A DNA stretch of 64,000 nt from Pullichristensenella excrementipullorum (lineage in GTDB: Bacteria; Bacillota; Clostridia; Christensenellales; Aristaeellaceae), in contig DVOU01000039.1 of the NCBI GenBank assembly GCA_018713365.1, positions 33,448 to 97,447 of the forward strand, written 5' to 3'. The notes beneath the pieces were generated by a model that had not been told where the DNA came from, made no database searches, and saw only the letters and a program-made list of their open reading frames with translations. The position numbers and the translations under genes are program-made. How positions within the stretch are numbered: position 1 is the first letter of the stretch; each line of letters begins with the position of its first letter. This document shows, piece by piece, positions 52,208 through 59,678 of the stretch.

Positions 52208-53218
52208 CTAGCCAAGCGCAGCCGTCGAATCGCGGACTTTCAGTTCAAGGCTGCAAAGAGAATAGCCGATGCTGCCCTTTTTCATGTTCGTATACAAAAG
52301 GTCGAAGGCCTTGCGGCCAAAGTCAAATTTGGAAACGGCCATCGTCGTGATCGCCGGACGCCAGACGCGCGCGAACAGTATGTCGTCAAAGCCCATCACG
52401 GATATGTCCTCCGGCACGCGATACCCCGCGTCGTTAAACGCCGATATTGCGCCCATCGCCATCAGATCGTTCGTGCAAATGGCGGCGGTGAACTTTTTGC
52501 CGGAAGCCACGAGTTCCTTGGCCATCAGGTAGCCATCCTGCACGCTGGTGGAATACGGCGCCCTTCCCTCGAGCAGCAGCTCGTCGCCATAATTCAGCCC
52601 CTGATCGCAAATCGCCTTCAAATAGCTCTCCAGTTTGATGTCGAACCTGTGCTTGCGGCTCAGGCCGCTCAGATAGGCGATGCGCTCATGACCAAGCCTC
52701 CTGAGATAGGCGAGCGCTTCTTTCATGCCGGTCTGATAGTCGTTTTCGATCGAGCAGACTTTTTTATGGTCGACCTCCGTATTGCCGCTGACGACGACCT
52801 TGATGCCATTTTCCGTCAGCTCATAGAGCTTGCCCAGATCGAACTTGTGCGGTACCGCGACGACAAAGACGCCGTCTATGCGCCGGGCGATGTAGTTTTC
52901 CAGATAATTGTTTATATCCTTATAGCCTGTGCAGACATTGACAAAATAGCCTTTTTCGATGGCCGCCGCCTCAAAGCCCATGACGATCTCGCTGTAAAAG
53001 GGGTTGGTAATATCGTTGATCATGAGCGAGAGCTGCATGGTCTCGTTCTTCGTCATGCTGCGTGCGATCATATCCGGCTTGTAATTGAGCCGTTCGACCG
53101 CGTCCAGCACGCATTTCCGCGTCCTTTCCGATATGTTCCGCGAGCCGTTGAGGACATACGAGACCGTAGCCGTAGAGACGCCGGCAAGTTTCGCAACATC
53201 CGCTCTGGTGACTTTCAT
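52208..53218 (-). CDS. LacI-family transcriptional regulator
   Basis: This 336-residue regulator has an N-terminal HTH (VTRADVAKLAGVSTATVSYV), the hinge helix RNISERTRKCVLDAVERL, and a periplasmic-binding-like effector domain (LMINDITNPFYSEIVMGFE; ISVMGFDDI). ATG 53218 follows AGGAGAT by 8 nt; the longer upstream frame covers its promoter and leader. It is first in the glycoside locus and most likely represses the downstream binding protein, permease and hydrolase genes until the glycoside is present. Confidence 0.93.
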   Translation of the reverse strand: MKVTRADVAKLAGVSTATVSYVLNGSRNISERTRKCVLDAVERLNYKPDMIARSMTKNETMQLSLMINDITNPFYSEIVMGFEAAAIEKGYFVNVCTGYKDINNYLENYIARRIDGVFVVAVPHKFDLGKLYELTENGIKVVVSGNTEVDHKKVCSIENDYQTGMKEALAYLRRLGHERIAYLSGLSRKHRFDIKLESYLKAICDQGLNYGDELLLEGRAPYSTSVQDGYLMAKELVASGKKFTAAICTNDLMAMGAISAFNDAGYRVPEDISVMGFDDILFARVWRPAITTMAVSKFDFGRKAFDLLYTNMKKGSIGYSLCSLELKVRDSTAALG

Positions 53219-53335
53219 GGGAATATCTCCTAAAACTTCGCTATTCGGATAACGCAGGCAATTTCCGGGATATACATTGAAGTATATAAATATTGTCGGT
53301 CTCTCATGGCGCAATTGACTATTAAGTGTAGTTTT

Positions 53336-53364
53336 ATTATACAGCATACCGGGGAAAAAGTCAA
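53336..53364 (-). promoter_or_regulatory. promoter of the lacI-led glycoside locus
   Basis: TTGACT, 17 nt, TATAAT: perfect spacing and -10. It would leave a leader of about 110 nt before the lacI start. Confidence 0.78.
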
Positions 53365-53458
53365 GCATAAATTTACTCGTATAGCAAAAATTTTTCAGGA
53401 AGCGGAGAAGACGCAGGGGCAACATGGCGCAAAGGCCTCCTTGCCGGGAAGAAGGAGG

Positions 53459-53496
53459 AAAAACGGAGCGACGCCCATATGGACATCGCTCCGTTT
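53459..53496 (-). terminator. bidirectional terminator
   Basis: AAAACGGAGCGA pairs with TCGCTCCGTTTT, giving A/T runs on both sides. It lies 160 nt past the stop of the chromate-transporter pair. The remaining bases up to 53657 show no gene. Confidence 0.7.
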
Positions 53497-53657
53497 TCAT
53501 CGGTATCGGCGGGCGGAAACTTGCGCCTCCGTCTCTCCGTCGCCCGGCGCGAGCAGCCGTCGCGCCGCTCCCCCCGGCGGGCTCGCGGGCGTTTTCCGCG
53601 TTCAGGATGGCCGTCGGACCGGGGATGGCGTCGGTCGCCTTTCATTTTCATGCGCAC

Positions 53658-54215
53658 CTACATCGGGAACCAGTTGTAACCGACGATCCCTGCGACGCCG
53701 GCGCCGAGCATGACCAGGATCGGGTCTGTCTTCGGCCGCGCCAGCAAGAGGATCAGGCCGATGGCAAAGATGCACAGCCCCAGAACGTCTATGCCGCCCA
53801 CGCCGGTCAGCGCCAGGGCGCTTTGCAGGATCGTCACGCCCGCCGAGGCGATCAGGGCGACGACGGCCGGACGCAGGCCGGAAAGCGCTCCGTGGATCAG
53901 GTCCAGATTGCGATATTTGAGGTACAGCTTCGCAAGCAGGATCGCAACGCAGCACGATGGCACAACGCAGCCCAGCGTCGCCACCAACGCGCCCGGTATG
54001 CCCGCGATGCGCATGCCCACAAACGTGGCTGAGTTTATGGCGATCGGTCCGGGCGTCATCTGCGATATGGTGATGACATCGGTGAACTCGCTCATGCTCA
54101 GCCAGCCGAATTTATCCACCACTTGCGCCTGAATCAGCGGCATTGCCGCATAGCCGCCGCCAAAGCTGAAAAGCCCGACCTGAAAGAAACTCCAGAAAAG
54201 CTCCAGAAACTCCAT
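53658..54215 (-). CDS. chromate transporter half-protein (second of pair)
   Basis: This 185-residue membrane protein is one CHR domain. It shows FFQVGLFSFGGGYAAMPLI and the signature SQMTPGPIAINSATFVG. Short CHR proteins act as pairs inserted in opposite orientation, exporting chromate or a related anion with protons. The ATG shares one base with the stop of its partner (TGATG). In anaerobic gut Firmicutes the real substrate may be sulfate-like or unknown. Confidence 0.87.
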   Translation of the reverse strand: MEFLELFWSFFQVGLFSFGGGYAAMPLIQAQVVDKFGWLSMSEFTDVITISQMTPGPIAINSATFVGMRIAGIPGALVATLGCVVPSCCVAILLAKLYLKYRNLDLIHGALSGLRPAVVALIASAGVTILQSALALTGVGGIDVLGLCIFAIGLILLLARPKTDPILVMLGAGVAGIVGYNWFPM

Positions 54216-54787
54216 CACGCCTGCTTCCCTCCCTTCGCGCGCACGATCAGTGTGGCAACAACGCCCGCCGCTCCGCAAAACAGCAGGATCCAGATCACAT
54301 TCAGGGAAAGCCACAGCGACGCGGCCAGCGCCGCCGCCATCAAAGCGATCGAGGGCCAGCGCTTTTCTTTGACAAACGCGAACGCCATGCGCAGCACGAC
54401 GCTGAAAATCACCGCCGCCACGCCGGCCTGCATGCCTTTGAGCGCGCGGCTGACATAGAGATTGTCCCGGAACGCCTCGTAGCCTACGGAGATCACGGCA
54501 ATGATGATCAGCGGCGGCAGCACAGTGCCAAACGCCGCCACCAGCGCGCCCAGACCGCCCATCATTCGGTAGCCGAGCAGAATGGCGGCGTTGACCGCCA
54601 CCGGGCCGGGGGAAGACTGGGCGATGGCCGTCATATCCAGAAGTTCCTCTTCGTCGATCCAATGGTACTGCTCGACAAATCTGCGCCGCATCATCGGAAT
54701 GATGACATATCCGCCGCCAAAGGTAAATGCGCTGAGCATAAATGTCGAGGCAAACAGTTTGCACAAAAAGCCCGCGTTTTTCTTCAT
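54215..54787 (-). CDS. chromate transporter half-protein (first of pair)
   Basis: This 190-residue partner CHR domain starts MKKNAGFLCKLFASTFML and shows AFTFGGGYVIIPMMRRRF and AIAQSSPGPVAVNAAILLG. The RBS is weak (AGGAAGG at long spacing), and the start is chosen as the first ATG that leaves the family N-terminus intact. Its promoter is an extended -10 element about 80 nt upstream. Confidence 0.87.
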   Translation of the reverse strand: MKKNAGFLCKLFASTFMLSAFTFGGGYVIIPMMRRRFVEQYHWIDEEELLDMTAIAQSSPGPVAVNAAILLGYRMMGGLGALVAAFGTVLPPLIIIAVISVGYEAFRDNLYVSRALKGMQAGVAAVIFSVVLRMAFAFVKEKRWPSIALMAAALAASLWLSLNVIWILLFCGAAGVVATLIVRAKGGKQA

Positions 54788-54867
54788 TTCAACGATCCCC
54801 GCCTTCCTGCAAGCCTGAAACTGAACACGCTTTTGGCCCCCCTGCATGGTTTTTCGTCGCCTTTTCC

Positions 54868-54876
54868 ATTATATCA
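54868..54876 (-). promoter_or_regulatory. extended -10 promoter of the chr pair
   Basis: TGATATAAT is a perfect extended -10. The -35 region is T-rich but weak. The rest of the gap to 55109 holds an AT-rich patch (around 54885-54920) and a GC-rich 180-base stretch with no gene. Confidence 0.55.
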
Positions 54877-55109
54877 CCCGCCGTTTGATAATAAAAATAA
54901 TATAATATAATCTGTGCAATAAGCGAATCAATATGTGATGGCGCTGTGGCACGGGGACGCGCGCGCTCTTTCCCGCGTTGTGCGACAACCGCCGCAGCGC
55001 CGCGTATGACGCGGCCCGCTGTCCGCCCGCCTCCCGGGGCAGCGCCGCGGCGTTCGTCTTTGAGCCAACGCCGGCTTTCGGGCCGTTTTCCGACGGCAGG
55101 GCGGGTATG

Positions 55110-56501
55110 TCACTGGCATCGTTGCGGCACGATAACGCGCGTACACAGGGCCTTGAGTTCTTCCATGTGCGTCGAAACGATGAGCAGCGCCCGCCCCCTG
55201 CGCAGCGACAGGTCGATCAGGTGTCCGATCATGTCTTCCTTGAGGACATCGTTGATGTCGCTGGGGCGATCAAGAATGATGACCTCATAGGGATACATCA
55301 GGAATCTGGACAGGATCGAGAGCATATAGTCGTTGAGCCGATCCGTTCCCTGGAAGACATTCATCAGCTTTTCCAGGCAGGCATCGGTATCCTGCGTCAG
55401 GGCGCGGATCCTCCCCTGCTTTATGACGCCCGTCCGGCCGCCCACCCTGCGCATAAACGGCATGATCGCGTTTTCTGCCGCGGACAGGTCCGGATAGAAC
55501 AGCTTTTGGGAATCGCTGGGCAGAAAGCCGATCCCGCGTTTGCAGGCATCGGCGGGGCACGCAATGCGCGCCCGCTTTCCGCGAATGTAGAAGGAGCCGC
55601 GATAGCCGCAAAGCCCGTAAAGCGCGTGCGCGACCGTATTGTACTGCTCGCTGTCATCGCACAAAAGGCCCACCGCCTCCCCTCTGTGCAGCGAAAACGT
55701 CAGGCCGCGCAAGCCCTCCACGCGCACATCGTCCGCGCGCAGTATCTCTTCGCCCGGCTGCACCGGCGGCGCCGGCCAGCCCTTCCGCGTCGCTCTGCGC
55801 CCGATATAGCGGTTTATCCAAGCGGGATCGAAGCTGTCCGCGTATATGGTGCGCGCGATCCGGCCCGAAGGGGAGAGCAAAACGCAGCGATCCGCCCGCG
55901 CAAAGGGCGCGACGCAGCGATTCATCAAGTGCAGGACCGTGGTCCCGGACGCGCACAAGCGCGCAAACGTCCGTTCCCAGAAAACCGTCGATGGCAGCAC
56001 GTTGTTCAGGATCAGTATCCTGGCTCCAAACGCATGCCATTTTACGGCTTCTATAATGCACTTCAATTCCGGGGAAAGCTCTCCCGCCAAAGCGCGCGCA
56101 TCCGCGGGCAGTTCAAATTCCCGCAACAGCCGGTCTGTCTCGTCGCAGATCAACCGTTCATTGACCAACCTGCGCTTCCCGGTATTGTCGTTATTGCAAA
56201 ACACGTTTTCCGCGATCGTCTGGGTATTGATAAGGCTGCTTTCTTTCGGGATCACAAATACCCCTTTTTTATGCGCTTCGCGAATGTCGGCCGGCCGACA
56301 GGGGCGCCCTTCGACAAGGATCGTTCCCGATCTGAGCGCATCGCCGCGCAGAAACGCCTGCAGCAAAGCGCCATTTCCCGAGCCATCCACGCCGATCATC
56401 GCGACGTACTCCCCTTCCGCCACATTCAGGGAAAAATCGTGGATCATCTCGCCGTCAAACGCAAGCTCGACGTTTCTAAATTCCAGGACTATTTTTCTCA
56501 T
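55110..56501 (-). CDS. degenerate double ABC ATPase (RbsA/MglA-like)
   Basis: This 463-residue protein has the two-domain shape of a sugar-import ATPase, but its ATP sites are broken. In the first domain Walker A reads GVDGSGNG (residues 37-44; the Lys and Ser/Thr replaced by Asn and Gly), Walker B reads ILILNNVLPST (Asp-Glu replaced by Asn-Asn), and the LSGGQ signature is LSPELK. In the second, Walker B Glu is Arg (VIILDRPSD). No permease or binding protein is adjacent. It overlaps the sensor-kinase stop by 4 nt, so a regulatory or scaffold role with that kinase is more likely than transport. Confidence 0.75.
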   Translation of the reverse strand: MRKIVLEFRNVELAFDGEMIHDFSLNVAEGEYVAMIGVDGSGNGALLQAFLRGDALRSGTILVEGRPCRPADIREAHKKGVFVIPKESSLINTQTIAENVFCNNDNTGKRRLVNERLICDETDRLLREFELPADARALAGELSPELKCIIEAVKWHAFGARILILNNVLPSTVFWERTFARLCASGTTVLHLMNRCVAPFARADRCVLLSPSGRIARTIYADSFDPAWINRYIGRRATRKGWPAPPVQPGEEILRADDVRVEGLRGLTFSLHRGEAVGLLCDDSEQYNTVAHALYGLCGYRGSFYIRGKRARIACPADACKRGIGFLPSDSQKLFYPDLSAAENAIMPFMRRVGGRTGVIKQGRIRALTQDTDACLEKLMNVFQGTDRLNDYMLSILSRFLMYPYEVIILDRPSDINDVLKEDMIGHLIDLSLRRGRALLIVSTHMEELKALCTRVIVPQRCQ

Positions 56502-57523
56502 CGGCCCGCCTCCTGCTCCGCGGGCATGATACGAATCGGCAGCAGCACATGCACCTCTGTTCCCACGCCCACTTCGCTGTTTATGTGCAGGCCAAACGCC
56601 TCTCCGGCTTGCAGCATGCGGATGCGCTCGTGTACGTTGATCAGCGCGAGCCCCGTTCCCCGTCCGCTGTTCATGGAGACAGCGCCGCTGCGGAAGCTCT
56701 CGTTCAGTTTTTCCAGCCTTTCCGGGTCGATGCCGCCGCCATTATCGGAAACAACAATGGCGATCCTGTCTTCAAACGCCGTTGCGCGCAGAATGATCTT
56801 TCCATTGCCCGCCGTGTGCGCCAGCCCATGTTCGATGGCATTTTCAACGATGGGTTGAAGCGTCAGCTTTGGGACCTCGCAGTTGAGAATGAACATTTCC
56901 GACGAATCGATCAGCACCTGAAAGCTCACGCGGTCTCCCAGGCGAAAGCGCATGATGCGCATATAGTCCCGTACATTGTCCAATTCCTGCTCAAGCGTAT
57001 TGTATACCGTGCGCGAATCAATGCTATAGCGAAACAGGTTTGAAAGCGATTCAATGATCTCCGCAACATCCGTCAGGTCGTTGCCAATAAGCTGCCCGCG
57101 AATGGAGTCCAGCGTATTGTAGAGAAAATGCGGATTGATCTGGCTGCGCAGGGCGTACAGTTCCGCTTCTTTTTTCAACGCCTCCAGTTTGTGTTCCTTT
57201 TCTTCGTGCATATACAGCTGCATGACCAGGTGGAAAACATCGCTGAGCATGCTTCCCTTGCGCGGCGCCTTCGCCACGATCTGCGCCAGGATATCGGGAT
57301 TGTTCTGCATGTTCACGCGATTCAGCAAAAGCAATACTGGAAGCACTTCACGCAGGAAAATAAAAACCAATATCCCAAACAGCAGGCATCCCAGCGCAAA
57401 CAGAGCGTAAAACAGCGCGGAGCCGCGCTCTGTCCACAGTATATCGGCGATCATGCAGCCCAGCGCCGTCGCGCTCATCAGCGCAATGCCAATAAGGTTT
57501 TTCCGCAAATCATGTCGGTTCAT
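56498..57523 (-). CDS. LytS/YesM-type sensor histidine kinase
   Basis: This 341-residue kinase has two N-terminal membrane helices (roughly 9-30 and 38-62) with almost no extracellular loop, a helical linker, then the His_kinase domain with RSQINPHFLYNTLDSIRG (the phospho-acceptor His) and an HATPase domain (QPIVENAIEHGLAH; DNGGGIDPE; GRGTGLALINVHERI). All catalytic boxes are intact. The missing sensor domain suggests it receives its signal from a partner, perhaps the coupled ABC-like protein. Its AraC response regulator appears broken. Confidence 0.9.
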   Translation of the reverse strand: MNRHDLRKNLIGIALMSATALGCMIADILWTERGSALFYALFALGCLLFGILVFIFLREVLPVLLLLNRVNMQNNPDILAQIVAKAPRKGSMLSDVFHLVMQLYMHEEKEHKLEALKKEAELYALRSQINPHFLYNTLDSIRGQLIGNDLTDVAEIIESLSNLFRYSIDSRTVYNTLEQELDNVRDYMRIMRFRLGDRVSFQVLIDSSEMFILNCEVPKLTLQPIVENAIEHGLAHTAGNGKIILRATAFEDRIAIVVSDNGGGIDPERLEKLNESFRSGAVSMNSGRGTGLALINVHERIRMLQAGEAFGLHINSEVGVGTEVHVLLPIRIMPAEQEAGR

Positions 57524-57535
57524 TTTCCGTCTTTC

Positions 57536-57770
57536 TTACCAAGAATACATCTTTCGGTATTCCTGGGGCTTCGCTCCAGTCGTTTTGCGAAACACCTTGG
57601 AAAAGTGTTTCGCGTCCGCGTATCCGATGTTCGCGGCGATCTCGCTGAGGTTCATATTGGTCGTGCGCAAAAGCCGCTTTGCCTTTTCCATTATCCGATC
57701 CATGCGATTCCGCGAAATCCCCCGAGAAACCACTTTGCACAGGCGCTTTCGGTCTCGCTGAGGTAAAAAA
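57536..57770 (-). pseudogene. remnant of a YesN-type AraC response regulator
   Basis: Only the C-terminal helix-turn-helix survives intact: MEKAKRLLRTTNMNLSEIAA, then NIGYADAKHFSKVFRKTTGA and a normal end KPQEYRKMYSW. Upstream, fragments such as YLSETE and RKRLCKVVSRG lie in different frames and resemble the linker region of YesN, and the first HTH and the receiver domain are missing. The remnant is 12 nt upstream of the LytS-type kinase, where its response regulator would be expected. Confidence 0.6.
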
Positions 57771-57805
57771 GTCCCTACCAGCTTTGTAACAACAACTGGT
57801 AGGGA
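57765..57805 (-). terminator. terminator adjoining the AraC remnant
   Basis: CCCTACCAG pairs perfectly with CTGGTAGGG, followed on the minus strand by GACTTTTTT. Its lack of an obvious upstream gene suggests it arrived with the segment at 57807-58082. Confidence 0.75.
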
Positions 57806-57806
57806 T

Positions 57807-58082
57807 GGTGGCCTATCATAAGCATGGTGATACGAGAGAATAGAGTGAACCCGGGGACGGAGTTTCGTTAAATAGTCCATGTGCAGAACCATGTTACCGA
57901 TCTTTTTCATCTTATATGCAGAGTGCTTCTTTGAGGGAAACTTCTGAGTACTGCCTTGAAGTGGACGCTGTTTGCGCAACAGATAGGAGCCAACATGAAG
58001 TATTCGAGATATGGCACATTTCTCCGAAAGAGCAGCTGAAGCAGCCATACGCATACCCGAAAAGAACCTCCCGCAACCCTCT
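57807..58082. other. lower-GC segment without a supported gene
   Basis: This segment differs in base composition from its surroundings and ends in a perfect terminator on the minus strand at its left. Open frames are short and show no recognisable protein. It replaces the 5' part of the AraC gene, so it may be an insertion scar or the 3' end of a lost mobile element. Confidence 0.4.
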
Positions 58083-58113
58083 GTGAAAAGCGCGTGAAAA
58101 GGGGCGTGAAAAG
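58083..58113 (+). promoter_or_regulatory. three direct repeats, candidate response-regulator site
   Basis: GTGAAAAG occurs at 58083, 58094 and 58106, spaced 11 and 12 bp. OmpR/PhoB-family regulators bind such tandem repeats, and one is encoded in the operon downstream. The array ends just before the expected -35. Confidence 0.5.
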
Positions 58114-58115
58114 CT

Positions 58116-58144
58116 GTACTGGAAGGGGGCGCATGCTGTATGAT
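58116..58144 (+). promoter_or_regulatory. candidate activator-dependent promoter
   Basis: A -10 of TATGAT (58139-58144) lies 17 nt from a poor -35 (GTACTG), immediately downstream of the repeat array. A weak -35 next to tandem sites is typical of PhoB-type activated promoters. Confidence 0.4.
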
Positions 58145-58195
58145 GGGCGCGTAAGGAAGTTCCTTCCAAAAAGCTTTGCAGAGGAGTTGGGTAGT

Positions 58196-59605
58196 TTGAA
58201 GAAGTTTTGTATCGTCGCGCTGGCGTTGCTTTTGACGCTGGCCGTCGCGCTCACCGCCGCGGCCGAGGGCAGCGCCCTCGACGCTTTCCAGCAGTTGACC
58301 GGGCAGAATGTCTCCGGCGGGCAGGCCCCTGTGACCTTCAAGACGAATGAACAGTACCTCGACGAAGTGATGATGGGCAACTATTCCGTCATCTTCACCG
58401 ACGCCGCCGGCGCGCAGGCCATCGCCCCGGCGCTGGACGGCCTGTGCGCCATCACCACGCAGGACATCGCCGCCTACGCCGCCTCGCACGGCCTCTCCGT
58501 GGCGCAGGTGCGCAACGCCTACTACCGGGCTCTGGCTAACGTGCTGCGCGCCGAGATCATGGTCAACCCCGCCTCCGAGGAGCGCTACCGCAACGTGCAG
58601 GTGATCCTCTCGCTATTCCTCAACACCGACGACGATCCCGCCAACGAGGCTTCGCGCGACACCATCCGCCGCAGCATGACGCCTGAGCATGCCGCCACCA
58701 TCGCCGCCGACTACAACCTGCCCACCGGCTTTGTCGAGTTCATCATCATGGACGACGACTGGGACGATGACGATTGGGAGAACGACGACGACTGGGACGA
58801 CGCCGCCGATGACACATGGGCGTGGGGCACGGCCAATACCGGCGCTTCCCTCGGCGAGGGCAGCCGCGACGATGCCTCCACCACCCGCGTGGCCGAACTG
58901 CAGGAGCGGCTCATCGCCCTCGGCTACCTCACCGGCAAGGCCGACGGCATCTTTGGCCCGCGCACGCAGGCGGCCCTGCGCGAGTTCCAGCTCGCCAACG
59001 GCCTGACCGCCACCGGCAGCTATACCGAGGACGACGCCCATCGCCTCTTTGCCGATGATGTCGTCGCCCGTTGGGACTACGTGGAAGACTTCTACGACAC
59101 GGACGATGACGACGACTACTATGATAGCCTCTACGACGACACCGACGACGACTACGACGACACCGACGACGATGACGGTTACTACGATGACACCGACGAC
59201 GATGTCTACTACGACGACACGGACGATGACGACGACCGCCCCGCCTCGCAGCCGAGCCGCCCGTCGCAGCCGGTCTACGATGACACCGACGATGACGACG
59301 ACTGGGACGACGACTACGACGACACCGATGATGACGACGACCGCCCGGCATCCCAGCCGAGCCAGCCGTCGCAGCCGTCCTACGACGATACCGACGATGA
59401 CGACGACCGCGATGACAACTACGACGACACCGATGATGACGACGACCGTCCCGCGCCGCAGCCCCAGCCCGAGCCGCAGCCGGAACCGAAGCCGGAACCC
59501 AAGCCCGAGCCCAAGCCCCAGCCGTCCTATGATGACACGGACGACGATGACGACTATGAGGACACCGACGATGACGACGACTATGAGGATACGGACGACG
59601 ACTGA
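58196..59605 (+). CDS. secreted peptidoglycan-binding protein with Asp-rich repeat tail
   Basis: This is a 469-residue exported protein. TTG 58196 is chosen because GAGGAG lies 9 nt upstream and a clean signal peptide follows (FCIVALALLLTLAVALTAAA). Residues ~55-185 are a helical domain (VRNAYYRALANVLRAEI; LPTGFVEFIIMDDD) also found in the protein at 63316. Residues ~230-285 are a PG_binding_1 domain (LQERLIALGYLTGKADGIFG). The tail from ~296 carries twelve DTDDD units, mostly as YDDTDDDDD, split by Pro-rich linkers. It could bind calcium or serve as a kinase substrate. Confidence 0.8.
   Translation: MKKFCIVALALLLTLAVALTAAAEGSALDAFQQLTGQNVSGGQAPVTFKTNEQYLDEVMMGNYSVIFTDAAGAQAIAPALDGLCAITTQDIAAYAASHGLSVAQVRNAYYRALANVLRAEIMVNPASEERYRNVQVILSLFLNTDDDPANEASRDTIRRSMTPEHAATIAADYNLPTGFVEFIIMDDDWDDDDWENDDDWDDAADDTWAWGTANTGASLGEGSRDDASTTRVAELQERLIALGYLTGKADGIFGPRTQAALREFQLANGLTATGSYTEDDAHRLFADDVVARWDYVEDFYDTDDDDDYYDSLYDDTDDDYDDTDDDDGYYDDTDDDVYYDDTDDDDDRPASQPSRPSQPVYDDTDDDDDWDDDYDDTDDDDDRPASQPSQPSQPSYDDTDDDDDRDDNYDDTDDDDDRPAPQPQPEPQPEPKPEPKPEPKPQPSYDDTDDDDDYEDTDDDDDYEDTDDD
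59092..59605 (+). repeat. Asp-rich coding repeats
   Basis: The DNA repeats units based on GAC GAC ACC GAC GAT GAC, encoding twelve DTDDD cores separated by RPASQPS-type linkers. A 30-bp block including the RPASQPS junction recurs nearly unchanged. Repeat number is likely to vary between strains. Confidence 0.75.
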
Positions 59606-59629
59606 CGTTTGACCGTCGCCTGACCCCTG

Positions 59630-59660
59630 CGCCGGACGGGGAGCCGCTTCCCGTCCGGCG
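59630..59660 (+). terminator. intercistronic hairpin before cotH
   Basis: CGCCGGACGGG pairs perfectly with CCCGTCCGGCG around 9 nt, with no U-tract. It may stabilise the upstream mRNA or reduce read-through into the kinase gene, whose RBS begins 3 nt later. Confidence 0.5.
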
Positions 59661-59678
59661 TTGAAAGGAGGAACGCCC

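Noticed and set aside
53373..53657. 94-codon minus-strand ORF between lacI and the chr pair
   Set aside because: Composition is Arg-rich and the frame runs across a bidirectional terminator hairpin; no RBS.
58094..58195. Longer N-terminus for the Asp-rich secreted protein
   Set aside because: The extra residues bury the signal peptide, and no RBS precedes those starts, while TTG 58196 has GAGGAG at 9 nt.
59092..59605. CRISPR-like array in the Asp-rich region
   Set aside because: The repeats are in frame within a coding region, with related rather than unique spacers and no cas genes.
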